NCBI RefSeq assembly: GCF_000971975.1
Contig: NZ_LAQO01000006.1
Coordinates: 186,001-250,000, forward strand
Source: Paenibacillus algorifonticola
GTDB lineage: Bacteria > Bacillota > Bacilli > Paenibacillales > Paenibacillaceae
Direction: 5' to 3'
Length of the DNA: 64,000 bases
Shown: positions 55,228 to 64,000 of the stretch, in pieces
How the letters are laid out: each line of letters begins with the position of its first letter
Position numbering within the stretch: the first letter of the stretch is position 1
The notes under the pieces: generated by a model
Database searches by the model: none
What the model saw: only the letters and a program-made list of their open reading frames with translations
Told to the model about the DNA's origin: nothing
Translations under genes and position numbers: made by a program

Positions 55228-56664
55228 ATGACCAAAATTATCGTCCGCGGAGGCAAGCGTTTATCGGGAACGGTACGTGTCAGCGGTGCAAAAAATGCAG
55301 TACTCCCCATTCTAGCAGCCTCTTTACTTGCGACGGAAGGAGACAGCGTCATCTGTGACGTTCCCCTCCTCGACGATGTCATGACTATACAGAAGGTATT
55401 GGCATCATTAGGCGCAACGATATCGTATCAGGATACAACAATGAGAATTTCGGCAGGAACGATTGCTTCTTACGAGGCGCCATATGAGCTGATTCGCAAA
55501 ATGCGTGCTTCCTTCCTTGTTATGGGACCGCTGCTTGCACGAATCGGCAAGGTGCGTATTTCGCTTCCAGGCGGCTGCGCGATTGGAACACGTCCGATTG
55601 ATCAGCATTTGAAAGGCTTCGAAGCGATGGGAGCGGAAATTACACTCGGACATGGCTTCATTGAAGCAAGCACAAGCACGCGTCTCAAGGGCGCAAAAAT
55701 ATATCTCGACGTAGCAAGCGTAGGCGCTACCGAGAACATTATGATGGCTGCAGCACTCGCAGAAGGCACAACGCTGCTTGAAAATGCCGCGAAGGAGCCG
55801 GAAATCGTAGACCTCGCCAATTATTTGAATGCGATGGGCGCGAAGGTTCGCGGCGCAGGCACAGGCCTTATTCGCATCGAAGGCGTAGAGAGCTTGCACG
55901 GTGTAACGCATCATGTTATTCCTGACCGTGTAGAAGCGGGCACTTATATGATCGCTGCCGCGATTACGGGCGGCGACGTATTTGTGGAAGGCGCAATTGG
56001 CGACCACTTGACACCGGTCATTTCCAAGCTGCAAGAGATGGGCGTGGAAGTGCTGGAGTCGGATAACGGCATTCGGGTTAAAGCGGATCATCCGCTGAAA
56101 TCGGTAGACGTGAAGACGCTGCCGCACCCAGGCTTCCCGACGGATATGCAATCGCAAATGATGGCGCTGCTGCTCGTATCCGAGGGTACGTCGGTCGTGA
56201 CCGAAACGGTATTTGAAAATCGCTTCATGCATGTGGAAGAATTCCAGAAGATGAATGCGCATATTAAGATCGAAGGCCGTTCCGCTATCGTTAGCGGTAA
56301 TATGCCGCTAACTGGCGCGAAAGTATGCGCGACGGACCTGCGTGCAGGCGCAGCCTTGATCTGTGCAGCCTTGCGTGCTGATGGCGAGACGGAAGTAACG
56401 GGTATCCACCATGTGGATCGCGGTTATGTGGATATTACAGGCAAGCTGGCTTCGCTTGGAGCGCTTATTCACCGCGTTGAAGCGGAGGAGGAAGAGCAGC
56501 AAGCTGCTGAAGTAGAAAATGTACTTCAAGCTAAAGCTGTCGCTGCTGTAGAACAAGTGAAGGAAGCTGCCGCTGTTATTGCAGCAGCTGAGCTGGATTC
56601 GGCTTCAAGCTTCAAGCGAGAGAAGGAAGCAACGGTCTTGAAGGTTCAACCTACTTGGGCTTAA
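55228..56664 (+). CDS. murA: UDP-N-acetylglucosamine 1-carboxyvinyltransferase with C-terminal extension
   Basis: 478 aa. First committed step of peptidoglycan synthesis: transfers enolpyruvate from PEP to UDP-GlcNAc. [15 protein letters not shown] opens the protein; the fosfomycin-target Cys is in [14 protein letters not shown] (near residue 117). The enzyme core ends near residue 417 ([14 protein letters not shown]); the last ~60 residues are an Ala/Glu/Lys-rich low-complexity tail absent from most MurA proteins. GGAGGG upstream of the ATG. Position after ywzB matches B. subtilis murAA. Confidence 0.96.
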   Translation: MTKIIVRGGKRLSGTVRVSGAKNAVLPILAASLLATEGDSVICDVPLLDDVMTIQKVLASLGATISYQDTTMRISAGTIASYEAPYELIRKMRASFLVMGPLLARIGKVRISLPGGCAIGTRPIDQHLKGFEAMGAEITLGHGFIEASTSTRLKGAKIYLDVASVGATENIMMAAALAEGTTLLENAAKEPEIVDLANYLNAMGAKVRGAGTGLIRIEGVESLHGVTHHVIPDRVEAGTYMIAAAITGGDVFVEGAIGDHLTPVISKLQEMGVEVLESDNGIRVKADHPLKSVDVKTLPHPGFPTDMQSQMMALLLVSEGTSVVTETVFENRFMHVEEFQKMNAHIKIEGRSAIVSGNMPLTGAKVCATDLRAGAALICAALRADGETEVTGIHHVDRGYVDITGKLASLGALIHRVEAEEEEQQAAEVENVLQAKAVAAVEQVKEAAAVIAAAELDSASSFKREKEATVLKVQPTWA

Positions 56665-56680
56665 CCATTTAATAAGCATA

Positions 56681-56736
56681 AGAGCAGAGCTGTTTGCAGA
56701 CGCGCCAGATGGGGCGGTGTGAACGGCTCTTTTTTT
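56681..56736 (+). terminator. Terminator of murA
   Basis: AGAGC...GTTTGCAGACGCGCC pairs imperfectly with GGGGCGGTGTGAACGGCTCT, followed by seven T; repeat copy B2 starts right at the T-run. Confidence 0.7.
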
Positions 56737-56836
56737 GAAAATATAAGAATGTATAAGTTTCACCCTTATACATTCTTATATTTCACCCTCGAAACGGTAG
56801 CTTTGCCGCCAGAGGACGGCGACAGCCGTTTACGCT
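56735..56836 (+). repeat. Dispersed hairpin repeat, family B, copy 2
   Basis: A perfect 19-bp AT-rich stem (56739-56757 with 56765-56783, 7-nt loop) is followed by CTCGAAACGGTAGC and the GC-rich hairpin around GCCGCCAGAGGACGGCGACAG to CCGTTTACGCTT. In direct tandem with copy 3. The remaining bases of the murA-lacI gap (56937-57041) hold a likely -10 region and the lacI ribosome site only. Confidence 0.85.
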
Positions 56837-56936
56837 TGAAATATAGAGAAAGGATATCCTAAAGCAATCCTTTCTCTATATTTCTCGGAATGAAACGCGC
56901 CGCGCCGCCAAAGGACGGCGAGAGCCGTTTCACCTT
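56837..56936 (+). repeat. Dispersed hairpin repeat, family B, copy 3
   Basis: A perfect 17-bp stem (56839-56855 with 56867-56883), different in sequence from that of copy 2, then CTCGGAATGAAACGCGCC and the GC-rich hairpin ending GCCGTTTCACCTT. The GC half matches copy 1 (24831-24884) almost exactly. Confidence 0.85.
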
Positions 56937-57041
56937 GGATTTAAGCATGTATAAGCTGCTCTCTTGTCATAGTCTTCGTGTGGTATGATGAAAGAGCGGT
57001 TTGTAAGCGTATAACTTTCTAGGAAATGAGAAGGAGATTTT

Positions 57042-58019
57042 ATGGCAACTATTCATGATGTCGCGAAGATGGCGAAAGTATCGGTTACGACGGTATCCCG
57101 CGTATTAAACAACAGGGGGTACATTAGCGAGACGACCCGCAATAAGGTGTTTCAGACGATGAAGGAGCTGAATTATCAGCCGAATGAGCTGGCACGTTCC
57201 TTGCTGCGCAAGCAATCCAATGTCATCGGGCTCATTATTCCGAATGTGGCGCATCCTTTTTTCGCCGAGCTGGCCAGCCATGTCGAACGTTACGCCTATG
57301 AGAACGGCTATAAAATTATGCTCTGTAATTCGCATCTTGATCCTGTGAAGGAGAAGGAATACATCGACATGCTCAAGCGCAACCGAGTAGACGGCATTAT
57401 TATGGGCAGCCATACGCTTGAGGTTAAGGAATACAAGGAGCTGCATTCCCCGATCGTGACAATAGATCGGCAGATCAGCGAGGAAATCCCGTTTATTTCA
57501 TCGGACAATTACGAGGGAGGCAGGCTGGCCGCTCAGCTGCTGGTGGACAAAGGATGCAGAAAAATTGCACATATTTGCGGGAATTTAGAGCTTCAGCTGC
57601 TCGCGAACCAGCGAACGGCTGCTTTCCGTGATGTGATGGCGGAAAATGAGATCGAGCCGATTATCATCCAGACGGATATGAACGTATTTGACGAGCAGCA
57701 GTATGAGCAGATTATGAGCCGACTGTTTGCTGAGCATCCTGAAATCGATGGCTTGTTTGCGACAAGCGATATTATTGCTTCCTTTGCGGTGAAGGAATGC
57801 CGCAAGGCGGACAAGCATATTCCAGAGCAAATAAAAATAGTTGGCTATGATGATGTGAGCGCGGCCAATTGGATAACGCCATCTTTGACGACGATTCGCC
57901 AGCCGATTGCCGAAATCGGGCGGGTCGCGGTTGACTCGATCATCCGGCAAATGAACAATGAGCCGCTGGAGCATCGGTATGTTCTGGAAGTCGAACTGGT
58001 GGAGCGCCTGACGACTTAG
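57042..58019 (+). CDS. LacI family transcriptional regulator of fructoside utilisation
   Basis: 325 aa. N-terminal LacI helix-turn-helix and hinge (TIHDVAKMAKVSVTTVSRVL, then PNELARSLLRKQSNVIGLII) and a sugar-binding core (FISSDNYEGGRLAAQLLV, DGLFATSDIIASFAV, IVGYDDVSAANWITPSLTTI). GAAGGAGA precedes the ATG. The 34-bp palindrome at 58070-58103, just after its terminator and before the transporter genes, has the CG-centred half-sites LacI proteins use. The GH32 gene at the end of the locus points to sucrose or fructan-derived sugars as inducer. Confidence 0.93.
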   Translation: MATIHDVAKMAKVSVTTVSRVLNNRGYISETTRNKVFQTMKELNYQPNELARSLLRKQSNVIGLIIPNVAHPFFAELASHVERYAYENGYKIMLCNSHLDPVKEKEYIDMLKRNRVDGIIMGSHTLEVKEYKELHSPIVTIDRQISEEIPFISSDNYEGGRLAAQLLVDKGCRKIAHICGNLELQLLANQRTAAFRDVMAENEIEPIIIQTDMNVFDEQQYEQIMSRLFAEHPEIDGLFATSDIIASFAVKECRKADKHIPEQIKIVGYDDVSAANWITPSLTTIRQPIAEIGRVAVDSIIRQMNNEPLEHRYVLEVELVERLTT

Positions 58020-58028
58020 GAGAGGCCG

Positions 58029-58062
58029 AAATCCCTTATACAGCAAGGGATTTTTATTTTTT
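58029..58062 (+). terminator. Rho-independent terminator of lacI-family gene
   Basis: AAATCCCTT (58029-58037), 7-nt loop, AAGGGATTT (58045-58053), then TTATTTTTT. Confidence 0.9.
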
Positions 58063-58069
58063 ATGTTTA

Positions 58070-58145
58070 ATGTCAATCGTTTGACATGTCAAACGATTGA
58101 CATATTTTTTTGGACATACTATAATACGTTATGAAAGCGGTTTAT
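58070..58145 (+). promoter_or_regulatory. Double LacI-type operator, consensus promoter and cre site
   Basis: 58070-58103 is a 34-bp perfect palindrome made of two 16-bp CG-centred operators back to back (58071-58086 and 58087-58102). The second contains the -35 TTGACA (58097-58102); a 17-bp spacer leads to TATAAT (58120-58125), both exact consensus. TGAAAGCGGTTTAT (58132-58145) at the expected start point resembles a CcpA cre site. Strong expression on induction, tight repression otherwise and glucose repression are inferred. Confidence 0.88.
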
Positions 58146-58196
58146 AAATCGGTACCAGCATAGAATATTTATCATTTAGAATCGGGGGACGAACAA

Positions 58197-59540
58197 ATGA
58201 AATCTTGGAAAAGCTTGCAAGCTCTACTCGTATCTTTGGTGATGGTTATGGTCGTAACGGCGTGCGGAGGAAATGCCGGCTCGAAGCCAGCAGATTCATC
58301 CACAGCTGAAGGCAGTGCGAATAGTGGGAGCGCTTCAGGAGATGTGAAAATTACACTGCTGAATTCCAAAGGGGAAATTCAAACGCAGCTTGAAGATGCG
58401 GCGAAAGCTTTTAAAGAGGATTATCCGAACATTACGCTGGAGATCATTCCGGTTCCGGCAGGACAGTCGCCATTTGAGAAAGCATCCGCCCTGTACGCGG
58501 CGAACAGCCCATCGACGATTACGATGCTGGACACAGGCGATGTCGAGAAGTTCAAGGATCGCATTCTCGATCTGAGCGAAGAAAAATGGATGTCCGACAA
58601 GGTTGACGGCAGCACGGATCTGACGACATTTGATGGGAAGAACTATGCGTTCCCGCTCTCTATTGAAGGTTACGGCTTTATTTACAACAAAGCAGTTGTT
58701 GACAAGGCAGTTGGCGGCAGCTTCGATCCGGCTACTATTACGACGACCCAGGCACTGGGTGATTTGTTTAAAAAGATCGAAGCTTCCGGCACTGGCGCGC
58801 TGATCGTCTCGCCAATGGATTGGTCGCTTGCCGCCCACTTCCTACCGCTCGCTTATGCTGGACAATCAGCCGATAAAGCGGCGGTGAACCAGTTTATTAC
58901 CGATCTTCAAGCAGGCAGTGTAGACCTTGCGTCCAATAAAGTGTTTAACGGACTGATGGATACCTTCGACCTTATGAAGGAGCACAACATTGATAAAGCT
59001 TCGCCACTGGCAGGCACTTATGAGAAGGGCCCTGAGGTGCTGGGCAAAGGCGAGGTCGGCATTTGGTTCCAGGGCAACTGGGCTTGGCCGCAAATTAGCA
59101 GCTTTGATACAGCAAGCGGCGCATACGGCTTCCTGCCAGTGCCGATCAGCAACAACACGGATGATTTTGGCAACACGCAAATTTCCGCTGCTGTCTCGAA
59201 ACGTCTCGTTCTAGACAAGGAGAAAAGCACGACGGAGCAGCAAGCAGCAGCGAAGACGTTCCTGGAGTGGATGGTCTACAAAGAGAAAGGCCAAGACTTC
59301 CTGATCAATAAAGCGAACATCGTGCCTGCTTTCAAAAACATTACGCTGGAGCCGAAAGATCCGCTCGCCAAGTCGATTCAAGCTTATATCGCTGGCGGCA
59401 AAATCGAGGAATCGATGAGTGCGCTCCCTGCGGATCACTGGAGCAAGGTAGGCGCTTCGATGCAAAAATATTTAGCAGGAGCAGCTGACCGTGCCACGCT
59501 TGCCAAGGAAATTCAAGAGTATTGGACTACTGTAAAGTAG
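58197..59540 (+). CDS. Sugar ABC transporter substrate-binding lipoprotein (CUT1)
   Basis: 447 aa. Signal peptide with lipobox VTAC (Cys about residue 23), Gly/Ser linker, then family 1 binding-protein fold (ITLEIIPVPAGQSPFEKA, GYGFIYNKAVVDKA, GEVGIWFQGNWAWPQ). It starts the operon 65 bp after the start point. Ligand is probably a fructo-oligosaccharide or sucrose, judged from GH32 at the operon end. Confidence 0.92.
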   Translation: MKSWKSLQALLVSLVMVMVVTACGGNAGSKPADSSTAEGSANSGSASGDVKITLLNSKGEIQTQLEDAAKAFKEDYPNITLEIIPVPAGQSPFEKASALYAANSPSTITMLDTGDVEKFKDRILDLSEEKWMSDKVDGSTDLTTFDGKNYAFPLSIEGYGFIYNKAVVDKAVGGSFDPATITTTQALGDLFKKIEASGTGALIVSPMDWSLAAHFLPLAYAGQSADKAAVNQFITDLQAGSVDLASNKVFNGLMDTFDLMKEHNIDKASPLAGTYEKGPEVLGKGEVGIWFQGNWAWPQISSFDTASGAYGFLPVPISNNTDDFGNTQISAAVSKRLVLDKEKSTTEQQAAAKTFLEWMVYKEKGQDFLINKANIVPAFKNITLEPKDPLAKSIQAYIAGGKIEESMSALPADHWSKVGASMQKYLAGAADRATLAKEIQEYWTTVK

Positions 59541-59580
59541 TGTGAAGTAGACGACAAACAACAGCTTCGAAGAGGAGGCA

Positions 59581-59598
59581 ATGGATAAGCCCGTGTGA
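59581..59598 (+). CDS. Five-codon open frame with strong ribosome site
   Basis: GAGGAGG lies directly ahead of ATG GAT AAG CCC GTG TGA in the 103-bp gap before the first permease gene. It could be a leader peptide affecting permease translation, or a leftover start after truncation. Coding status is unproven. Confidence 0.3.
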   Translation: MDKPV

Positions 59599-59643
59599 CT
59601 TGTCCGTTGCTTCGCTTCAATGAAACGTTAGCGAGGGATAACG

Positions 59644-60528
59644 ATGATATCGGAAAAAGGACTTTGGAGCCGCATTCGGTTACGGCTATTGTTCACCGGG
59701 CCTACCTTGTTTGCTTTTGCCACCGTCATGATTGTACCGTTCTTGTACGGCATTTATTTAACCTTCACGAACTGGGACGGCATCTCCACAACGAGTACGA
59801 TGGTCGGTTTTGAAAACTATGCGTATGTGTGGAAAGACGCGGTATTCTGGAAGTCATTTTATTTAACGCTTAAATATGTGTTTATTAGTGTGGCGCTCGT
59901 CAATGTGGCAGCCTTTTTGCTGGCGTATTTTTTATCGAGCGGCATGAAGGGCCAGAGCTTTTTCCGGGCCGGATTTTTTATTCCGAATTTGGTCGGCGGC
60001 ATTGTGCTTGGTTTCGTCTGGCAGTTTATTTTCTCGAACGTTCTCGTATCCATTGGACAAAAAGCGGGCATTTCCATATTCGGCACCTCCTGGCTCGCTG
60101 ATCCGGATAAAGCGTTTTTTGCGCTTATTATTGTAACGGTGTGGCAATATGCTGGGTATATGATGGTCATTTACGTTGCGGGCCTCATGAATGTGCCGAA
60201 GGATATTATGGAGGCGGCCAGCATTGACGGGGCAACGGCATTCCGCAAGCTGCGGACGATGATTTTGCCGCTGATGGTGCCTTCCTTTATCGTATGTGTA
60301 TTTTTATCGCTGCAACGCACGTTTATGGTTTACGATTTGAACCTGACGCTGACGAAGGGCGGACCGTTCAAAAGCACGGAAATGGTATCGATGCATGTAT
60401 ATGAGAAAGCCTTCCTTTCAAGGGATTATGGGGTAGGGCAGGCGGAAGCGCTTGTACTGTTCCTGCTTGTAGCGGGCATTACGTTATTGCAAGTGTATTT
60501 CAGCAAGAAGCTGGAGGTGGAGGCCTAA
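59644..60528 (+). CDS. Sugar ABC transporter permease, MalF-like (CUT1)
   Basis: 294 aa, six helices. The EAA loop DIMEAASIDGATAFRKLRTM (near residue 188) docks the shared ATPase. GAGGGA lies 6 nt before the ATG. The stop overlaps the next start by one base (TAATG), so the two permeases are translationally coupled. Confidence 0.93.
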   Translation: MISEKGLWSRIRLRLLFTGPTLFAFATVMIVPFLYGIYLTFTNWDGISTTSTMVGFENYAYVWKDAVFWKSFYLTLKYVFISVALVNVAAFLLAYFLSSGMKGQSFFRAGFFIPNLVGGIVLGFVWQFIFSNVLVSIGQKAGISIFGTSWLADPDKAFFALIIVTVWQYAGYMMVIYVAGLMNVPKDIMEAASIDGATAFRKLRTMILPLMVPSFIVCVFLSLQRTFMVYDLNLTLTKGGPFKSTEMVSMHVYEKAFLSRDYGVGQAEALVLFLLVAGITLLQVYFSKKLEVEA

Positions 60529-61355
60529 TGAAGCGTTTGAAAGCCTCTATGGAATGGAGCAAGTTTATTGTTTTGCTGGTTGGCCTCGTGGCCTTCGTCT
60601 TTCCATTTATTTTGTTAATCGTCAATTCCTTTAAAGAAAATAAAGCGATCACCGCTTCGCCGCTTTCTTTGCCTGACAGCTTCAATCTGGCTAACTATGA
60701 GTCAGCGTTTACGAAAATGAATTATGTATCCGCGTTTTCGAACACGGTTATCATTACGGTGCTGAGCGTTTTGCTCATCTCGGTGCTTGCGGCCATGACA
60801 GCCCATTTCTTTGTGCGAAATCAAAGCAAATTTAATCAATATACGTTTTTCCTAATGGTGGCAGCGATGATTATCCCATTCCAGGCGATTATGATTCCGC
60901 TCGTGAAGGTTTATGGCAATTTGCATTTGCTGGATAACAAATGGTCGCTGATTTATATGTATCTCGGCTTCGGAAGCCCGCTTGCAGTATTCATTTATCA
61001 CGGCTTTGTGAAAAGCATTCCGGCGGAGCTGGAGGAGGCTGCCATGATTGATGGCTGCACGCGGACACAGACGTTTTTCCGTATTGTTTTTCCAGTACTC
61101 GCGCCAACGTCGGTGACGATCGCGATTTTGAATGTGCTGTGGATCTGGAATGACTTCCTGCTTCCATCGCTCGTGCTGACTTCGTCGGAGCAGCGCACAC
61201 TGCCGCTCTCGACCTTTTACTTCTATGGAACTTATACCGTCGATTACGGGCCGCTAATGGCCGGTCTGCTGCTTACTATTTTGCCGGTACTCGTCGTCTA
61301 TTTGTTCGCACAGAAATTTATTATTCAAGGCGTCATGCAAGGCTCCATTAAATAA
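60528..61355 (+). CDS. Sugar ABC transporter permease, MalG-like (CUT1)
   Basis: 275 aa, six helices, EAA loop ELEEAAMIDGCTRTQTFFRI near residues 165-184. GGAGG lies in the end of the preceding gene. No ATPase gene follows; an MsmX-type ATPase elsewhere is expected. Confidence 0.93.
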   Translation: MKRLKASMEWSKFIVLLVGLVAFVFPFILLIVNSFKENKAITASPLSLPDSFNLANYESAFTKMNYVSAFSNTVIITVLSVLLISVLAAMTAHFFVRNQSKFNQYTFFLMVAAMIIPFQAIMIPLVKVYGNLHLLDNKWSLIYMYLGFGSPLAVFIYHGFVKSIPAELEEAAMIDGCTRTQTFFRIVFPVLAPTSVTIAILNVLWIWNDFLLPSLVLTSSEQRTLPLSTFYFYGTYTVDYGPLMAGLLLTILPVLVVYLFAQKFIIQGVMQGSIK

Positions 61356-61380
61356 ACGCGTAAGAATAGGATGATTGGTC

Positions 61381-62859
61381 ATGTTGTATACGCTTGAGAA
61401 TGCCGAGCAGTTTGTGGCGGAAAGAAAGCATCTGCTGCGCCCGCAGTACCGTCTTGGCTATCATTTGATGGCGGAATTCGGCTGGATGAACGACCCGAAC
61501 GGTTTTATTTATCATAATGGGCATTATCATTTGTTTTATCAATATTATCCGTATCAGCCGGTATGGGGACCGATGCATTGGGGCCATGCGATCAGCCGTG
61601 ATTTGGTCAAATGGGAGTATGTTCCTGTTGCGCTCGCGCCAGACCAGCCTTATGACAGCGGCGGCTGCTTCTCTGGAAGCGCGATTGTCCACGAAGGCAA
61701 GCTTCATCTTATGTATACGGGACATGTAGTGACGGGGCCGAATACGGATAAGGACTATTATCAGACGCAAAATATTGCGGTATCAGACGATGGCGTGAAA
61801 TTTGCTAAGCTTGCGGGCAATCCGGTGCTCGGGCTGGAGCAGATTCCGACCGGAACGAGCCGTAAAGATTTTCGTGATCCGAAGGTATTTGAACGGGGTG
61901 GCTGCTATTATACGGTCATTGGCTCGAATGATGGTGCAGGGCATGGCTTGATTTTGCTCTACCGTTCACAGAATCTCGTTAATTGGACCTTTGTCGGCGA
62001 GATGGCGCGCAGCGACGGACAGCTGGGCGATAATTGGGAATGCCCGGATTTGTTCGAGCTTGATGGCTATGATGTGCTGATAATGTCGCCGCAGCGAATG
62101 CCAGCTCAAGGTGACAACTATCGTAATTTGCATTCTACCACTTATATGGTAGGGAAATTAAATACGGAGACAGGCTCGTTCTCGTATGACGGCTATGAGC
62201 CCATTGATTTCGGCTTTGATTTTTATGCGCCGCAAACGGCGCTGGACCCGCAGGGCCGGCGCATCGTCATCGGCTGGATGGAAACGTGGGAGCAGGAAAT
62301 TCCGACCCAGCTCGGACATTATTGGGCGGGCGCGATGACGCTGCCGCGTGAAGCTGTGCTGCGCAGCAGCGACGGAAAGCTGCTGTTTCAGCCGCTGGAA
62401 GAGCTGAAGGCGTACCGCCGCGATAGCTTTGAGCTGAGTGGGCTGGAGCTTGCAGGCGAGCAGCTGCTCGCTGCGCAGGGAGATTGCTATGAGCTTGAAG
62501 TGGTGCTTCGTACTGGCAGCGCTCGTGAGTTCGGCTTGAAGCTGAGGACGAATGGGGCGGGAGAAGAGACGGTGCTTGCTTATGATGCGGAGGAAGGGCT
62601 GTTCCGCTTCAATCGGGACCGCTCCGGTATTGGGCAGGGCGGCGAGAGAAGGACGGCAGTTGGACTTTCAGAAGGCGAGCTTTCGCTGCGTATTTTTGTC
62701 GATCAATCGTCGGTTGAGGTGTTTCTCCAAGGCGGGGAAAAAGTGATGACCGGACGTATTTACCCAGGCGAAGCCTCGACGGGCATTGCAGCTTTCGCCT
62801 CTGGCGGAACTAGTACACTCGTTTCATTTAAAAAATGGGATATCGAGCGCCAGCTTTAA
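61381..62859 (+). CDS. Glycoside hydrolase family 32 beta-fructosidase
   Basis: 492 aa from ATG 61381 (AGGATGA upstream; TTG 61375 is in frame). The five-blade propeller motifs are clear: WMNDPNG with nucleophile Asp38, FSGSAI, RDPKVF with transition-state Asp, and WECPDLF with acid/base Glu about 220. The C-terminal beta-sandwich includes LRIFVDQSSVEVFL. No signal peptide, so it hydrolyses imported sucrose or fructo-oligosaccharides (or their phosphates) in the cytoplasm. Fits with the CUT1 transporter directly upstream. Confidence 0.94.
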   Translation: MLYTLENAEQFVAERKHLLRPQYRLGYHLMAEFGWMNDPNGFIYHNGHYHLFYQYYPYQPVWGPMHWGHAISRDLVKWEYVPVALAPDQPYDSGGCFSGSAIVHEGKLHLMYTGHVVTGPNTDKDYYQTQNIAVSDDGVKFAKLAGNPVLGLEQIPTGTSRKDFRDPKVFERGGCYYTVIGSNDGAGHGLILLYRSQNLVNWTFVGEMARSDGQLGDNWECPDLFELDGYDVLIMSPQRMPAQGDNYRNLHSTTYMVGKLNTETGSFSYDGYEPIDFGFDFYAPQTALDPQGRRIVIGWMETWEQEIPTQLGHYWAGAMTLPREAVLRSSDGKLLFQPLEELKAYRRDSFELSGLELAGEQLLAAQGDCYELEVVLRTGSAREFGLKLRTNGAGEETVLAYDAEEGLFRFNRDRSGIGQGGERRTAVGLSEGELSLRIFVDQSSVEVFLQGGEKVMTGRIYPGEASTGIAAFASGGTSTLVSFKKWDIERQL

Positions 62860-62946
62860 TGCTGCTTTCATATAAGCGAGGGAAACATTGCGGCTAGATT
62901 AGGGCAGTGCCGGAAACGCGGAGCGTGGCTTGTGCAAGCTAGGCTT

Positions 62947-62983
62947 AAGAACAGGACAGAGGTTATGTCCTGTTCTTTTTTTA
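62947..62983 (+). terminator. Rho-independent terminator of the fructoside operon
   Basis: AAGAACAGGAC (62947-62957), 9-nt loop, GTCCTGTTCTT (62967-62977), then T-run. Confidence 0.92.
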
Positions 62984-63123
62984 TTTTCAGCGGTAGAAAC
63001 GTTGGAGGTTCATGCAGCTCTTTATTTGCTAAACGGGCACCCTGTAAGGCCTGTTCATTCTCCGTTCATTTTTTCATGCTATATTCGTCACGAATATGTC
63101 AGTCGGAGGGTGGAATACAGTCG

Positions 63124-64000
63124 ATGAAAAAGTGGAAGCTATGGCTTGGTATTATCCTTGTGGTAGGCGCGGCCGGTGGAGGCGGTGCCTATTATTATTT
63201 GAAGATGGGGCAGCCGGCGACGGTGCAGGCGGCAACCTCGCAAACGGTGAAAGCGACGCGGGGCAATATTGAGCTGAAAATAAGCGCGACAGGCAGTGTA
63301 GAAGCCAACTCCCGCGAAACCGTAACGTCCGGCGTATCCGGTACGATTGCAAAGCTGAACTTCAAAGTCGGCGATAAGGTGAAGGCAGGCCAGGTGCTGG
63401 CGACGTTTGAATCCGAGAAGGACTACGATAGCCAGATTGAGCAGACGGAGCTTTCGATTAAGAAGCAGCAGGTGCAGATGGAGCAATATCAGACGAAATA
63501 TAAGGAAGCTGCGGGCACGGAGGATGAACTCACGACCCAGCAAAGCATCAAAACGGACATGGAAATGCTGGCGCTGGAAATCAAGCAAAACCAAGACAGC
63601 CTGAGCACCATGAGGGAAGATCAGCTGAAGGTGACGGAGGTTGTGGCAACAATTGATGGCGAGGTGACGGAAAGCGAGGTTTCCGTTGGCGACGAGGTTG
63701 TAGCAAATACGGTTATTGCGTCTATCGTTAATTATGATTTGCTTGATTTTGTCGTACAGGTCGATGAGCTGGACATTCCATCGGTTAAAGCAGGGCAAGT
63801 GGTTCAGGTTTATTTGAGCGCGCTGACGGACAAGACGATCGAAGGCAAAGTAGCCAGCTTGGCTCGTGAGGGAACGGCATCGAATGGCGTATCTGCCTAT
63901 GAGGTGACAATTTCACTCGACACCATTGAGGGTGTGATAACAGGCATGTCGGGGGAAGCGGATATTATTTTGGAGTCCAAAAATGATGTCGTCGTTGTAC
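63124..64000 (+). CDS. HlyD/MacA-like efflux adaptor (3' end outside window)
   Basis: At least 292 aa, open at the window edge. One N-terminal membrane helix (KLWLGIILVVGAAGGGGAYYYL), then a biotinyl-lipoyl-like half (VTSGVSGTIAKLNFKVGDKVKAGQVLATFE), a coiled-coil region rich in Gln/Lys/Glu (about 103-160), the second lipoyl half (ATIDGEVTESEVSVGDEVV) and the start of a beta-barrel domain. In Firmicutes such adaptors usually work with a MacB-type ABC transporter encoded downstream, here beyond the window. GGAGGG lies 12 nt before the ATG. Confidence 0.88.
   Translation, partial: MKKWKLWLGIILVVGAAGGGGAYYYLKMGQPATVQAATSQTVKATRGNIELKISATGSVEANSRETVTSGVSGTIAKLNFKVGDKVKAGQVLATFESEKDYDSQIEQTELSIKKQQVQMEQYQTKYKEAAGTEDELTTQQSIKTDMEMLALEIKQNQDSLSTMREDQLKVTEVVATIDGEVTESEVSVGDEVVANTVIASIVNYDLLDFVVQVDELDIPSVKAGQVVQVYLSALTDKTIEGKVASLAREGTASNGVSAYEVTISLDTIEGVITGMSGEADIILESKNDVVVV

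Noticed and set aside
55408..56262. 284-codon reverse open frame
   Set aside because: Antisense to murA, which has full family motifs; no independent start signals.

Overview
The window reads as chromosome from a spore-forming Firmicute, most probably Paenibacillus. The evidence is the gene order, spore genes and low-50s GC by eye. prfA, prmC, spoIIR, ywlC, mntP, ywlE, rpiB, ywlG, glyA and upp come in Bacillus subtilis order, followed by the atp operon and later by ywzB-murA. Between these blocks lie carbohydrate ABC-transporter loci and an S-layer-type secreted protein, as is usual in Paenibacillus. There is no phage, insertion sequence, CRISPR array, rRNA or tRNA that I can see.

Layout. 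1-5.2 kb: an Fe(III)/phosphonate-type ABC importer (ATPase, binding lipoprotein, fused permease) followed by a beta-CASP-like metallo-hydrolase. 5.5-8.9 kb: a stalk-domain secreted protein, a TetR repressor with a two-gene SMR efflux pair, a small kinase-like protein and a small reverse-strand gene. 9.1-15.2 kb: a GntR/LacI hybrid regulator and an alpha-mannoside locus (GH125 mannosidase plus CUT1 transporter without its own ATPase). 15.9-20.9 kb: aldo/keto reductase, Rrf2 regulator, thioredoxin, a large YcdB-like/SLH protein, and a 47-aa gene with a strong sigma-G promoter. 21-31.7 kb: translation and housekeeping genes (ychF, prfA, prmC, ywlC), spoIIR, mntP, ywlE, then rpiB-ywlG-glyA under a ZTP riboswitch. 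31.9-34.9 kb: a Gly/Cys-tailed membrane-anchored protein, upp and the UDP-GlcNAc 2-epimerase. 35-42.4 kb: a complete F1Fo ATP synthase operon. 42.4-54.6 kb: a block lying between atpC and ywzB-murA, which are close neighbours in B. subtilis. It holds a CpsB-type phosphatase, an unusual chemoreceptor, an orphan complex I membrane arm (fused J-K, L, M, N) and a subtilase with PPC domains. 54.6-56.7 kb: ywzB and murA. 57-62.9 kb: a LacI-controlled fructoside locus (CUT1 transporter plus GH32). 63.1 kb onward: the start of an HlyD-like efflux adaptor.

Most notable: (1) the JK-L-M-N proteins keep the complex I antiporter fold but have lost most proton-channel Lys/Glu residues, and no nuoA-I genes are nearby. 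(2) Two ~400-bp intergenic repeats (family A) share a hairpin whose arms differ between copies yet still pair. (3) A second repeat family (B, three copies) couples a variable AT-rich hairpin to a conserved GC-rich hairpin. Neither family carries an ORF. (4) Several promoter/operator units can be read directly, including a 34-bp perfect palindrome at a consensus promoter upstream of the fructoside transporter.
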